A DNA stretch of 64,000 nt from Marinilabiliales bacterium. Its GTDB lineage: Bacteria; Bacteroidota; Bacteroidia; Bacteroidales; ML635J-15. The position numbers and the translations under genes are program-made. Positions 9,756-20,300 of this stretch are shown here, piece after piece; the first letter of the stretch is position 1, and each line of letters opens with the position of its first letter. The stretch lies in assembly GCA_002869385.1 (NCBI GenBank), contig PKTB01000024.1, forward strand, positions 248,001 to 312,000, in the 5' to 3' direction. The notes beneath the pieces are model-generated. The model ran no database searches. It worked only from the letters and a program-made list of their open reading frames with translations, and was not told where the DNA came from.

Positions 9756-10887
9756 TTATGTTATTTCCCAGTTTAGTGCAGACAAAGTAAATAATTACAT
9801 TATAATAAAACAATTTTTTTAAATATTGCTCTTCATTTTCCCAATTTAATTCTTTAGCAGCATCTTTACAATTTTTGTGATAATCGGTAAGCAAATCAGG
9901 TTTAGATATTAATTCTGCAATAATATTTGCAAGCTCTTTTCCAGTTTTACAATTAACAGATTGCCCAACTTTAAAGTCAGTAATAATTTTGCTCATTTCA
10001 GGTAAATTTGAGCATAAAACAGGAACTCCATACTGTATGTAGTCAAATATTTTATTTGGTAAAGCATACTTGTAGTTTAAACTTGTACCTTGTTCTAGTG
10101 AGAATCCAATTTTTGCGGTTTTTGTAATCTTCTGTAGCTCCTTAAAATCTAGATTACCTGTGAATATAACTCTGTCCTGTAGGCTTAATTCCTCTACTTG
10201 ATTTTGAAGCTCTTTTTCAAGGTCACCTTTACCTGCAATCAGCAGTTTATAGTCTGGTATGTATTGCATGGCATCAATCATTAAATCAATGCCTCTATCT
10301 TTGTTTAATGCTCCTTGATAAATCAGGATGTTCTCACGTTTCTCGTAGTCATCAGGAAATTGCGAACTGAAAGGAAGGTTTCTTACAACCTTCATGTCAA
10401 TTTTATAAAGTTCATTGTAATAATCAGCTATTGGCTGACATACTGTGTAATGAGCTTTTGCTTTTTTTATAAATAGTGCTTCGAGCTTTAACCAAACCTT
10501 CTTTTTTAACGTTTTATTTTGAAGTTCAGGAACTTCAGTAAATAGTTCATGACTATCATAAATCAGTTTTTTTCGTTTAAAAAGATTTGCAAAAGCCAGT
10601 CCACTTAAAGTATCCAAATCATTAGAAAGAATAATATCATATTTATGAAAAATTGCATACCAGAAAAGTCTTGCATTTAAGCACGCATAAAACAATATAC
10701 CTTTATTAAATAAAAGATGAAAACGTTTTGTTTTATAATCTCTGCTAATAATAGGACTTTTACGTAATTTTCTACCTGTTAAACACACTTCAAAACCAAA
10801 CTCTTGTAAGCTGGTGCAAACCCTGTGAACTCTTTGGTCGTTACTCAAATCGTTCGAAACACTTACTATTATTTTTCTGTTTGGCAT
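9715..10887 (-). CDS. Glycosyltransferase family 4 (GT-B fold)
   Basis: 390 aa. The N-terminal domain begins KIIVSVSNDLSNDQRVHRVC and contains YDIILSNDLDTLSGLAFA and KLIYDSHELFTEVPEL, typical GT4 acceptor-domain motifs. The C-terminal donor domain has NILIYQGALNKDRGIDLMIDAM, LLIAGKGDLEKEL, VIFTGNLDFKEL and E-rich GFSLEQGTSLNYKYALPNKIFDYIQYGVPVL, the retaining E-x7-E region. The substrate is unknown; it probably builds surface polysaccharide on the cytoplasmic face. The normal fold seems to finish near LNWENEEQYLKKLF. The last 34 residues (from YYNVII) look unlike the family and run into the convergent small gene, so the true stop may have been lost; the first extra codon is TAT, one G to T change from TAG. 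Confidence 0.88.
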   Translation of the reverse strand: MPNRKIIVSVSNDLSNDQRVHRVCTSLQEFGFEVCLTGRKLRKSPIISRDYKTKRFHLLFNKGILFYACLNARLFWYAIFHKYDIILSNDLDTLSGLAFANLFKRKKLIYDSHELFTEVPELQNKTLKKKVWLKLEALFIKKAKAHYTVCQPIADYYNELYKIDMKVVRNLPFSSQFPDDYEKRENILIYQGALNKDRGIDLMIDAMQYIPDYKLLIAGKGDLEKELQNQVEELSLQDRVIFTGNLDFKELQKITKTAKIGFSLEQGTSLNYKYALPNKIFDYIQYGVPVLCSNLPEMSKIITDFKVGQSVNCKTGKELANIIAELISKPDLLTDYHKNCKDAAKELNWENEEQYLKKLFYYNVIIYFVCTKLGNNITIHSNHFPFDHKP

Positions 10888-10995
10888 TTAGATATTTTTT
10901 TCAAAGATAATATTAATTTACCCTAACTAAAATAGATCTTATAATATCTATTTGTAGGTACAATTTTAATATTTATGACCAGGAGGGTCAAATGT

Positions 10996-11037
10996 CCATA
11001 ACTCCACATCAGATTTTTAGATGATTTGGGGTTATGG
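10996..11037. repeat. Imperfect 16-bp inverted repeat upstream of murB
   Basis: Arms 10996-11011 and 11022-11037 (CCATAACTCCACATCA and its near complement) pair with two mismatches around a 10-base loop. No T-run follows, so it is not a standard terminator for either strand. It sits between the glycosyltransferase start and murB, in a leader of about 270 bp. Confidence 0.55.
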
Positions 11038-11065
11038 AAATATAGTATTGTGCTTTTTGGCGTGT

Positions 11066-11087
11066 GTCTTTGCGCTTTTGCAAAGAC
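11066..11087. repeat. Perfect 8-bp hairpin in murB leader
   Basis: GTCTTTGC at 11066-11073 is followed by a 6-base loop and GCAAAGAC at 11080-11087. It lies 29 bp downstream of a larger inverted repeat and 74 bp upstream of the murB start, with no following T-run. Confidence 0.5.
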
Positions 11088-11160
11088 CATGACAAAAATG
11101 TTTATTCAGAAACAAAATTATTCCAAACTTTATGTAAGTTTGCATAAAACTGTAATAAAA

Positions 11161-12177
11161 ATGAAGGATATCCGAAATTATTGTCTTAAAGAACACAATA
11201 CTTTTAAAATTGACGTTTTAGCAGATCGATTTATTAGTTTTGATGATTCTTCGGAGTTTATTCAATTTGCACAGGGTAATAATGCTTTGTTTAATAATAA
11301 ATTTCTGATTACAGGTGAGGGTAGCAATTTGTTATTTACAAAAGATTTTAATGGAACCATTATACATCCCGAAACAAAAGCAATTGGGGTTGTGCGTGAA
11401 AGTTCTGATTATATATATATAAAAGCAGAAGCTGGTATTAATTGGGATGACTTTGTTGCAGATACTATTTCGCGAGGAGGATTTGGTTTGGAGAACCTTT
11501 CTTTAATACCAGGAACAGTTGGTGCCAGTGTTGTTCAGAATATTGGCGCATATGGTGCTGAAGCTGCTGATTTCGTAGATTCTGTAGATTATTTTTGCTT
11601 GTCAGACTTTAAAGTAAAAACAATCTCAAAGAATGATTGTGATTTCGCATATAGAAATAGTATTTTTAAGAATGAATTGAAAGGAAAAGCTATCGTTTTA
11701 AGTGTAGTATATAGATTAAGTAAGAATGCAGTTTGTAATACTTCCTATGCAGATATTCAGAATTATTTTAAAGCAGGAGAGGAGTTAAATCCTTCTAAGA
11801 TTAGAAAAGCTGTAATTGATATCAGAGAGAATAAATTACCAGACCATAAAAAAATTGGTAATGCTGGATCGTTTTTTAAAAATCCAATAATAGAAAAACA
11901 ACAGTTTGTCGAATTAATTAAAAAATGTCCTGATCTTAGGTATTATGAACTTCCAGATGATAGATATAAACTTGCTGCCGGATGGATGATTGATCAGTGT
12001 AATCTTAAAGGATATGAACATAAAGGTGCCGCAATACATGAAAATCAAGCATTGGTACTAATTAATAAGAGTGGAAAAACCACTGGTGATGAAGTGAGTG
12101 AGTTAGCCGAAATAGTCCATGCTAAAGTATTCCAGAAGTATGGTGTTGAATTAGAACCAGAGGTAATAATTCTATAA
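11161..12177 (+). CDS. murB: UDP-N-acetylmuramate dehydrogenase MurB
   Basis: 338 aa, the usual length of the E. coli-like (type I) enzyme. MurB reduces UDP-GlcNAc-enolpyruvate to UDP-MurNAc with FAD and NADPH in the cytoplasm. Seen: the FAD-binding PP-loop equivalent GEGSNLLFTKDFNGTII, then GLENLSLIPGTVGAS and QNIGAYG, YRNSIF, the catalytic Ser in GNAGSFFKNP near 235-244 and the late Glu in LEPEV. The ATG at 11161 gives MKDIRNYCLKEHNTFKI, the normal MurB start; in-frame upstream codons would add an unrelated 45 residues. Residue 229 is His in LPDH, where the family has Pro (LPDP), consistent with CCT to CAT. The frame is intact. Confidence 0.95.
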   Translation: MKDIRNYCLKEHNTFKIDVLADRFISFDDSSEFIQFAQGNNALFNNKFLITGEGSNLLFTKDFNGTIIHPETKAIGVVRESSDYIYIKAEAGINWDDFVADTISRGGFGLENLSLIPGTVGASVVQNIGAYGAEAADFVDSVDYFCLSDFKVKTISKNDCDFAYRNSIFKNELKGKAIVLSVVYRLSKNAVCNTSYADIQNYFKAGEELNPSKIRKAVIDIRENKLPDHKKIGNAGSFFKNPIIEKQQFVELIKKCPDLRYYELPDDRYKLAAGWMIDQCNLKGYEHKGAAIHENQALVLINKSGKTTGDEVSELAEIVHAKVFQKYGVELEPEVIIL

Positions 12178-12181
12178 TCAA

Positions 12182-12754
12182 TTATATTTTTAACCAGTTG
12201 TCTATAATTTTGGATCCGTATTCAGTAACAAAGGATTCAGGATGAAATTGTAATCCGAAAAGAGGGAATTCTTTATGTTCAACAGACATTATATTTCCGT
12301 CTTCGCAAATTCCGGTAATTTTCATGCATTTTGGTAAATCATGTTTGTTTAATACCCATGAGTGATATAGTCCTATGCCTGAGTTTTGAGGCACTTCTTG
12401 GTATATTTTGCTGGATGAATCTATAATGTTAAGTTTCTTTTGCTTTCCATGATTGACTTCTTGTAATTTGCTTATACTTCCACCAAAATGTAATGAGATT
12501 GCTTGATAGCCCAGGCAAACACCAAGGATAGAGTGTGTTTTATGGTATAATTTCATAATTTGGTCCATAAATGGCACTTCTGTAGAGATTCCCGGACCTG
12601 GTGAGAAAATAATTTTATCAAATTCAGATATTTTTTCAATATTTGTATTCTCAGGAATCTGAACTTTAACGTTTACATTCTTGTAATTATTAAACATGGC
12701 AGCCAGATTGTATGAAAAACTATCGTGATTGTCAAGAAGCAGTATATTTAACAT
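12182..12754 (-). CDS. pabA: Aminodeoxychorismate/anthranilate synthase glutamine amidotransferase subunit
   Basis: 190 aa class I glutamine amidotransferase. It begins MLNILLLDNHDSFSYNL, the standard start. The nucleophile Cys is in GVCLGYQAISLHFGG near residue 75. The oxyanion region is IIFSPGPG near 50, and His and Glu are in FGLQFHPESFVT near 168. It supplies ammonia from glutamine to the chorismate-amination subunit. The partner is encoded divergently, start codon to start codon, 7 bp away, and the aminotransferase-type lyase follows that gene, so folate (PABA) synthesis is likelier than tryptophan. An upstream in-frame start would overlap the partner gene and adds a non-homologous segment. 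Confidence 0.9.
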   Translation of the reverse strand: MLNILLLDNHDSFSYNLAAMFNNYKNVNVKVQIPENTNIEKISEFDKIIFSPGPGISTEVPFMDQIMKLYHKTHSILGVCLGYQAISLHFGGSISKLQEVNHGKQKKLNIIDSSSKIYQEVPQNSGIGLYHSWVLNKHDLPKCMKITGICEDGNIMSVEHKEFPLFGLQFHPESFVTEYGSKIIDNWLKI

Positions 12755-12761
12755 AGTTAAT

Positions 12762-13736
12762 ATGATTAATAATCGCGAATTAAGTAAAAAGATATCAGAT
12801 TTTACAGAACAAAGACAAAAATTTGTGTTTGCAATCAATTTTGATGGTACTGATGGTTTTGTTTCGACACCTGAGGATGCTGCAAAACAAGGTATTTACT
12901 TTGACATTGAAGGTGAGACTAATTTTGCATATTCTTCAGAAAAGCTTGGAGATAAAAGGTTTGATATTAAACCTATTTCATATAATGATTATAAAAAAGC
13001 TTTTGATACTGTTCAGTATTATATAAGTCGTGGAGATACATTTTTAACAAATCTTACATTTAAAACAGAACTCGAAACAGATTACAACTTTCGTGAAGTG
13101 TTTAATCATAGTAAAGCAAGGTATAAGTTACTTTATAAGGATAATTTTGTTGTCTTTTCGCCGGAGTGTTTTATTAAAACTGAAGGTAATATTATTAAAT
13201 CATATCCTATGAAAGGGACTATTGATGCAAGTGTCTCAAATGCGGAGAAAGTAATTCTTGAAAGCAAAAAAGAGTTTTGTGAGCATACAACAATTGTTGA
13301 TCTTATTCGAAATGATTTAAATATAATTGCAAAGAATACCAAGGTTGAAAAGTTTAGATATATCGATAAGATTGTTTCTAATAAAGGTGAGTTATTGCAA
13401 GTTAGTTCTATAATAACTTCTGAGCTTTCGGAGGGCTATTACTCAAATTTTGGTGAAATATTATTCAAAATGTTACCTGCTGGTTCAATTTCAGGCGCTC
13501 CTAAGGAAAAGACTATAGAGATAATAAAAGAAGCTGAAACTTATGATAGAGGTTTTTATACCGGTATATTTGGTTATTTCGATGGAAAAGACTTTAATAC
13601 TGCCGTAAGTATTCGTTTCATTGAAAATGAAGCAGGAAGACTTTATTATAAGAGTGGTGGAGGTATTACTGGGTTAAGCGATTCTGAAAGTGAATATGAG
13701 GAACTATTAAAAAAGATTTATGTGCCAGTTTCTTGA
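12762..13736 (+). CDS. pabB: Aminodeoxychorismate synthase component I
   Basis: 324 aa chorismate-binding enzyme. Its C-terminal catalytic core shows YPMKGTID near 148, EHTTIVDLIRNDLN near 175, LLPAGSISGAPKEKTIEII near 240, YDRGFYTGIFGYF near 265 and YYKSGGGIT near 297, all signature motifs of PabB/TrpE-family enzymes. It converts chorismate to 4-amino-4-deoxychorismate with ammonia from PabA. The start was chosen at MINNRELSKKI; codons before it would run into the divergent pabA start. The N-terminal part is shorter than in TrpE, as usual for Bacteroidetes PabB. It overlaps the downstream lyase gene by 17 bp, indicating translational coupling. The frame is intact. Confidence 0.92.
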   Translation: MINNRELSKKISDFTEQRQKFVFAINFDGTDGFVSTPEDAAKQGIYFDIEGETNFAYSSEKLGDKRFDIKPISYNDYKKAFDTVQYYISRGDTFLTNLTFKTELETDYNFREVFNHSKARYKLLYKDNFVVFSPECFIKTEGNIIKSYPMKGTIDASVSNAEKVILESKKEFCEHTTIVDLIRNDLNIIAKNTKVEKFRYIDKIVSNKGELLQVSSIITSELSEGYYSNFGEILFKMLPAGSISGAPKEKTIEIIKEAETYDRGFYTGIFGYFDGKDFNTAVSIRFIENEAGRLYYKSGGGITGLSDSESEYEELLKKIYVPVS

Positions 13737-14319
13737 GACAATAAAAATAAAGGATGGTAAGCCTCAAAATCTGGATTATCATCAGTATAGACTGGAAAGA
13801 ACTTTAAAAGATTTATATAATCATAAGTCTCAGGTTTTGCTGGAGAAAAAAATAACTGTTCCGGAGGAATATGCTAGTGGGTTGATAAAATGTCGTTTTT
13901 TATATAATATTGAATCATTTGAAATCAAGTTTAGTAAATATGAAATAAAAATGATTTCAAAACTAAAAATTGTAGAGGCGGACGATTTAAAATATAATTA
14001 CAAATATGTAGATCGTTCTTATTTGAATAGACTGCTTGAGAAAAGGGAAGAGTGTGATGATATTTTAATAATAAAAAATGGCTTTATTACTGATTTGAGT
14101 TTTGCAAATATTTGCTTTAATGATGGTGATAAATGGTATACTCCTTCGAGTCCATTATTGGAGGGTACTTGTAGATCAAGGCTATTAGACAAGAAAGTGA
14201 TTCAACCGAAGGAAATTAAGATTTCAGATCTTAGCAAATATCAGTATTTTACAATAATAAATGCAATGAGAGGAGAGGACCTGACTGATATACAACCCAT
14301 AAGAAACATTATTATATAA
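13720..14319 (+). CDS. pabC: Aminodeoxychorismate lyase-like class IV aminotransferase
   Basis: 199 aa PLP-dependent fold type IV protein, short for the family but typical of PabB-linked forms. Visible motifs are the catalytic Lys in YKYVDRSYLNRLL near residue 92, DDILIIKNGFITDLSFANI near 110-129 (the G-x-x-T-D/E-x-S-x-x-N motif) and the phosphate-binding TPSSPLLEGTCRSRLL near 144-159. PabC eliminates pyruvate from aminodeoxychorismate to give 4-aminobenzoate for folate. It overlaps pabB by 17 bp, and a strong bidirectional terminator lies just after its stop. Confidence 0.88.
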   Translation: MCQFLETIKIKDGKPQNLDYHQYRLERTLKDLYNHKSQVLLEKKITVPEEYASGLIKCRFLYNIESFEIKFSKYEIKMISKLKIVEADDLKYNYKYVDRSYLNRLLEKREECDDILIIKNGFITDLSFANICFNDGDKWYTPSSPLLEGTCRSRLLDKKVIQPKEIKISDLSKYQYFTIINAMRGEDLTDIQPIRNIII

Positions 14320-14322
14320 AAA

Positions 14323-14344
14323 AAGGCTGCCTGATGGCAGCCTT
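14323..14344. terminator. Bidirectional rho-independent terminator
   Basis: AAGGCTGCC and GGCAGCCTT form a perfect 9-bp stem with a TGAT loop. On the minus strand it is followed by a T-run, so it ends the giant SprB-repeat gene. It also lies 4 bp after pabC on the plus strand. Confidence 0.85.
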
Positions 14345-14357
14345 AATTCTCTCTCCT

Positions 14358-17300
14358 TTATTTAAATACCGTTACAGTACCTGCATAAGTGTAGTCTTTG
14401 CCATACTTATCTCGTAATGTAACTACGTAGGTATAAACACCTTGTGGAACATAATCTCCTTTGTCCATATCATAACGACCTTGCCAGTGAGTGTACCAAT
14501 CTTTTGTTGTAAATATCATTTCACCCCAACGGTTGTAGATAGTCATTTGATAGTTATCTTCATCAACTCCTACACCGATTGGATAGAACTCATCGTTACC
14601 TTGACTTCTTAAGTTGATATCAGTAGGGAAGTAGATTCTGTGGTCATCAATAATCTCAATTGATTTAGTAACAGTATCAATACAACCTTCCTGACTATAC
14701 ACTGTTAGTGTAACTGGGAATTCTCCTTGTTCTAGGAATACATGAACAGGGTGTTGTGATCCTGATGATCCGCCATCACCAAAGTCCCATTCCCATGCAA
14801 TAGCATCAAGAGATAAATCTTCGAAGCTTATTTCTGGATCAAATAAACCAGTTGACCAAGGGAATGCTACGAAATCAGCTAATGGACCGTCATGTACATG
14901 TAATGTTAGATATGAACTGTCAACACAACCTAATGGAGTTGTTACAACAGCAAGTATGCCATATTCTCCAGTTTCATTAAATGTATGAGTAGGTCGTTTT
15001 AAGTCAGAGTAGTTGTTTACACCTGAACCTTCATCATCAAACTCCCAATAATATGTATATGTTAAATTATCAGTATTATTGTCAAATGTTACTGATAATG
15101 GAGCACATCCTGTGTATGGATTTCGCATTAGATGAACATCTGGCATTGGTGATACAACAGCTGTTACATATGCTGTGTCATTTGGTGTAGAACATCCATC
15201 AGAGACAACAACCATAAAGTCAGTATTAACAATCGGACTAATATCAAGTGTGTTTGTAGTTGTAATTATTCCATTACCCCAGTCATATACGTAGTTTCCA
15301 TCACCACCGGTAACATTAGCAACCAAAGTAGAAACCTCACCCTGACATATAGCTGATGGAGTTGTCACAACTATATCAAGTGGAGGAAGCACCTCTATTT
15401 CGACACTTGCAGGTTGTGATGCACAATTTCTAGAGTCATAAGCGATAACTTGATACTCTGTAGTAGTAGTAGGGCTAACCATAAATGAGTTCCCTGTTAC
15501 TAGACCAGACCAGTTAAAAGTATATGGGCCAACGCCACCTGCAGCACTTGCTGATACAATAGCTTGTTGTCCTATACATATAGTGCGTCCTTCATCAGGA
15601 TATGCGATAACTTCTTCAGGTGTGCTTATTGGGAATTGAGCATAGACAATGCAACCATCCTGATCTTCAATTTCAACATTATATACACCTGCAGTTAATT
15701 AGTTAGAGAATGATTCATCTGTAACATCAGGAGACCAGTCGTAAATGTATGGACCTATACCACCAGAAACAAATATCTCTGCATACCCATCATTACCACC
15801 ATAACATGTTACTCCATTAAATAATACATTATCTAGTGTTAGAGCATCAGTTGCATCTACAGTTACATTGTAACTTGTTGTACAAGCATTACCATCAGTA
15901 ATTGTAACATTATATGTGCCAGGTGCAAGGTTATCTTGATAATCACCTGTCATACCGCCTGGATTCCAATTGTAATTATAAGAACCGGTACCGCCAAAGA
16001 TAACATCTACGTAAGCAACTCCATTATCAAATCCACAAGTAGAATTCTCAGTTACAAATGTTGCACTTATAGCAGGTGGTTCACCAACAATAAATGTTTC
16101 ATTTATAAAGCAACTAGCATCTTGCTGATCATAAATTACAACTGTATATGCTGCAGCTGTTAAACCTTCTACAATTGCAGAGTTTTCACCAATTTGTGGC
16201 CAGTCAATTAAATAGTTTCCTGATCCTCCTGCAGGATAAACACTAATCATACCATCGCTACCTGCGTTACATAGTGTGTGTGTTACATCACCAGTAACAC
16301 TGAGTGGAGTAGGTTCATCTATATCTACATTTGTTGTTGCAGAACAACCATTATCATCAGTTACTGTAAGTATATAATTGCCAACACACAAATTATCAGC
16401 TGTAATTAATCCACCTCCACTAGACCAAGAGTAATTATATGGTGTCGTTCCACCATTAACTAGTGCTGTAGCGGATCCGTTACAGAAGCCCGCACAAGTA
16501 GCGTCAGAGAATGATGCAATCGAAACAGTTAATACTTCGGGTTCTGTTACACTTGCATTACCAATTGCAGAACAACCATTATCATCTGTTACTGTGACAG
16601 AATAGTTACCTTCAGTTAGGTTTATAGCTAAAGCAGTAGGTTGATTGTCACTCCATAAAATTGTATTGTTAATAGTAGAGCTGGTAAATATAACTTCTGC
16701 TGTACCATTAGCTTCGCCGAAACAATTAACATTATTAACGATAATATCAGTTATTTGCGGACCGGCAATATCTCCTAAACCAATTGTTTGAGATATGCTA
16801 CAACCGTTAAAGTCTGTAATTGTAACAGTATAATTATCTGAAGGTATATTTGCTAGAGTACTTCCGCCTGTACCTGAGATAGGTGACCAATCGTATGTAA
16901 ATGGTCCGGTACCTCCTGTAGCCCCAACTGTGATTGATCCATCTGAGTTACCACATGTTGGCTCTGTAGTATTTTGAATATTTACACCAAGAATAGCTGG
17001 ACTATTAATACTGGTTGAAGAATAAACTTCACAGCCATTATCATCTGTTACAGTTATATTGTATATGCCAGCACATAAGTTCATTATTGAAGATGTTACT
17101 TCACCATTTGACCATAAATAAGAGTATGGTCCTGATCCTCCTGATGCCATTGCTGATATTGTACCATCGCAACTACCATTACAAAGTTCATTTGTAGCAT
17201 TCAAAGTAACATTTAATACAGGAGGTTCTGTTATCATAATACATGTATCTATCATGCAACCATTGTTGTCTAAAACAGTTACACAATGTTGTCCGGCACT

Positions 17301-20300
17301 TAGACCAATAGGGTTAGAAATTACCTGACCATTATCCCATACATAATCATATGGAGCAGTACCACCAATAATTGTAATGCTAACACTTGCATTACTACTA
17401 CCATTACATTGTGCATCATTTATAGTAACATCTGCAAAACTCATTGGCGTAGGAGTGTCTACGTCTATTGAATTAGTCGCAGTACAACCATTATCATCAG
17501 TTACAGTTACTGTATGTGTACCTGTACATAGAGCATTAGCAGTAGCTGTTGTTTGACCAGATCCACTACATAGATAATAGTATGGTGCAGTACCTCCAAA
17601 TGGTGCAGCAGTAGCTGAACCTGTACAATCTCCAAAACATAATGTTGGCGAACTTACTAGTGGCACTGTAATAAATGTCGGTTCATTAATTGTGTAATTC
17701 TCTGAAACGGTACAGTTGTTATCATCTGTAACGATTAAAGAGTATGAACCATCACACAAGCCTGATTGATCTTCAGCACTGGCTGATACGCCTGCACCTG
17801 CCCAATTGTAAGTGTATGGAGCTGTTCCACCAAAAGCAGTAATGTCAATGCTCCCATTGCAGTCTCCATAACAAAGTGCATCAGAAATTGCTTCTGAGAC
17901 ATCAAGAACAGCAGGTTCAATTAGATTGACACCTGATGTGGCAACACAACCGGTGGTAAGATCAGTCACAGTAACACCATATGTTCCTGCGCATAAGTTT
18001 GTAGCAGTTGAAGTTGTTTGAGCTGGTACTGAACTCCAGTTATATTGGAATAGACCACTACCACCTGTTACATCAACTGTAGCTAATCCATTACAAAGCC
18101 CATTACAAGTGATATCTGTATATGTATTTATTGTGGCTACATGTCCGTTTATATCAGAAATTGCAAAGCCCTCAATATGTTCACAGCCTTTATTATCTGT
18201 AACTGTTACAACATAGGTTCCTGCTGGAACGTTTGTAATATCTTCTGTCATTTGACCACTATCCCAAAGGAATGTGAATGGAGGAGAACCACCACTTACT
18301 GTTAAGTCAATTGCTCCGTCGGATTGTGTACAGTTTGAAGGTGTAATCATTGAGTTTACAACAATTGCAGGTCCTTCAATTAATGTTGTATTAGCACTTA
18401 TTGTACAAGAGTTATCGTCCGTAACAGTTACTGAGTAGTTTCCTGCACTTAGATTTGTAGCTGTCTGTGTTGATTGTAAATCACTCCATAAGAATGTAAA
18501 TGGTGAAGTACCTCCACTAACATTTGCAAAAGCATCCCCATTCGTTCCTCAATAACAGTCGATTGGAGGTGCAACAATATTTAAACTTAAACCAGAAGGT
18601 TGACCAATGACAATACTTGCAGTTGTTGAACAAGTAACATCATCAGTTACAGTAACTATATATGTTCCAGGGCCTAGGTTTGTTGCTGTTGGGTTTGTTT
18701 GAACAGGAGATGTATTCCAAACATAGGAGTAAGGAGGTGTTCCAGATGATGCTGAAACTGTTGCAGAACCATCTGCATTCCCGTTACACCCAACATCTGT
18801 ATAGGTTGAAATTACTGCAGTTGGACCAGGTACATCTGTTATACTTTCTGAACCTGTTTGTGAACATCCATATGTATCTGTTACTGTAACGTTGTATGGG
18901 TTACCTGCAGAAGATAAGCCAGTATTTGTCATACTTGCGGTAGCTCCACCAGCTGACCATGACCAGAAATATGGTGATGTTCCACCAACAGGACTTGCAG
19001 TAGCTGTTACGTTAGCCATACCACAATTTGCAGTAGTTGTAGAGATGTTTAGTAATAAATCTGCTGGTTCTGAAATATTATAATTTAGATTTATAGTACA
19101 TCCGTTATTATCTGTTACAAGAACAGAATGTGCACCGCCACATAAGTTTAGATTGTGGTTAGAGTTAGGATTTGAACCACTTGACCACGTATAGGTATAA
19201 GGTGATGTACCATCTGTAACGCTTACTTCAGCCTCTCCATCGCAATCCCCAAAACATGTTGTAGGTTCTGTGTTACTTAAAGAAATATTTAATGCTAATG
19301 GTTGTGTTAATGTTGTATTGTCAGTAGCAGTACAACCGAAATTATCAGTTACTACTACAGATATATTACCGGCATTAAGACCTGTAGCATTGCTGGTCGT
19401 TGCTGCAATTGATTCATTAAAACCATTAGACCAGTTATAGGTGTAGTTTGGAGAACCTCCTGTAACTGTTGCTGTTGCAGTTCCGTCAGAACCTCCTGCA
19501 CAGAGTACATCTGTTCCTGTTACTGCAACAGTAATTGCACCAATGTCTCCTACAAAACCACTGTCTTCTGCAGTACAACCATTACTATCAGTTACAGTAA
19601 CTGAATAAGTACCACTTGGAACAAGGCTTGCTGTTTGACTTGATTGTGCTGGTGTCGTATTCCAATTATAATTTGTATATGTACCTGTACCACAAATAGG
19701 AGTACAGCTAATCTCTCCATCAGATTGACCACAATGAGCATCTACGATTCCTGTTGTTGTAACAGATAAATCAGCTGGCTCACCAATATATATTGTTTCA
19801 ATTACTTTACAAGCTCCCTCTGTAACAGAAACACTGTGTGTCCCTTCGCATAAACCAGTAGCAGTAGGAACATTGTTACCATTATCCCATAAGTAAGTAA
19901 ATGGACCAGCACCTACAGCATTTGCAGTTGCAGAACCATCGCAATCTCCAAAACAAACTACATCGTTTACTAAACTTGTTGTTACTGTAAATGGTACACC
20001 AGCGTCGTTTACTACAACACTATTAACTGCTGTACAACCTGCACCATCAGTAACAGTTACAAAGTAAGTTCCAGCCCCAACAGTAATTGAACCTGTTGTT
20101 CCCCCTGTATCCCAATTATAAAATGCGGGAGGAGTATGACCAGAAACAACAACACTTGCTTGACCATTTGCTAATCCACAATTTGCATCTACAGAACCCA
20201 TAGTAAGAACCATTGCAGGTGGATCAGTAATACTAAAGTTTTCAACTGTAAAGCATGAAGCATTTGAACCATCTGCGACAGTAACAGTGTATGCTCCATC

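Noticed and set aside
11026..11160. N-terminal extension of MurB from an upstream start
   Set aside because: The added residues have no MurB similarity and would span the leader hairpins. The ATG at 11161 gives the standard MurB start.
12755..12838. Longer PabA start inside pabB
   Set aside because: The extension is unrelated to amidotransferases and would overlap the coding start of the divergent gene.
18662..19083. Short open frames antisense to the SprB-repeat gene
   Set aside because: They are low-complexity reflections of the repeat codons with no start context or family resemblance.
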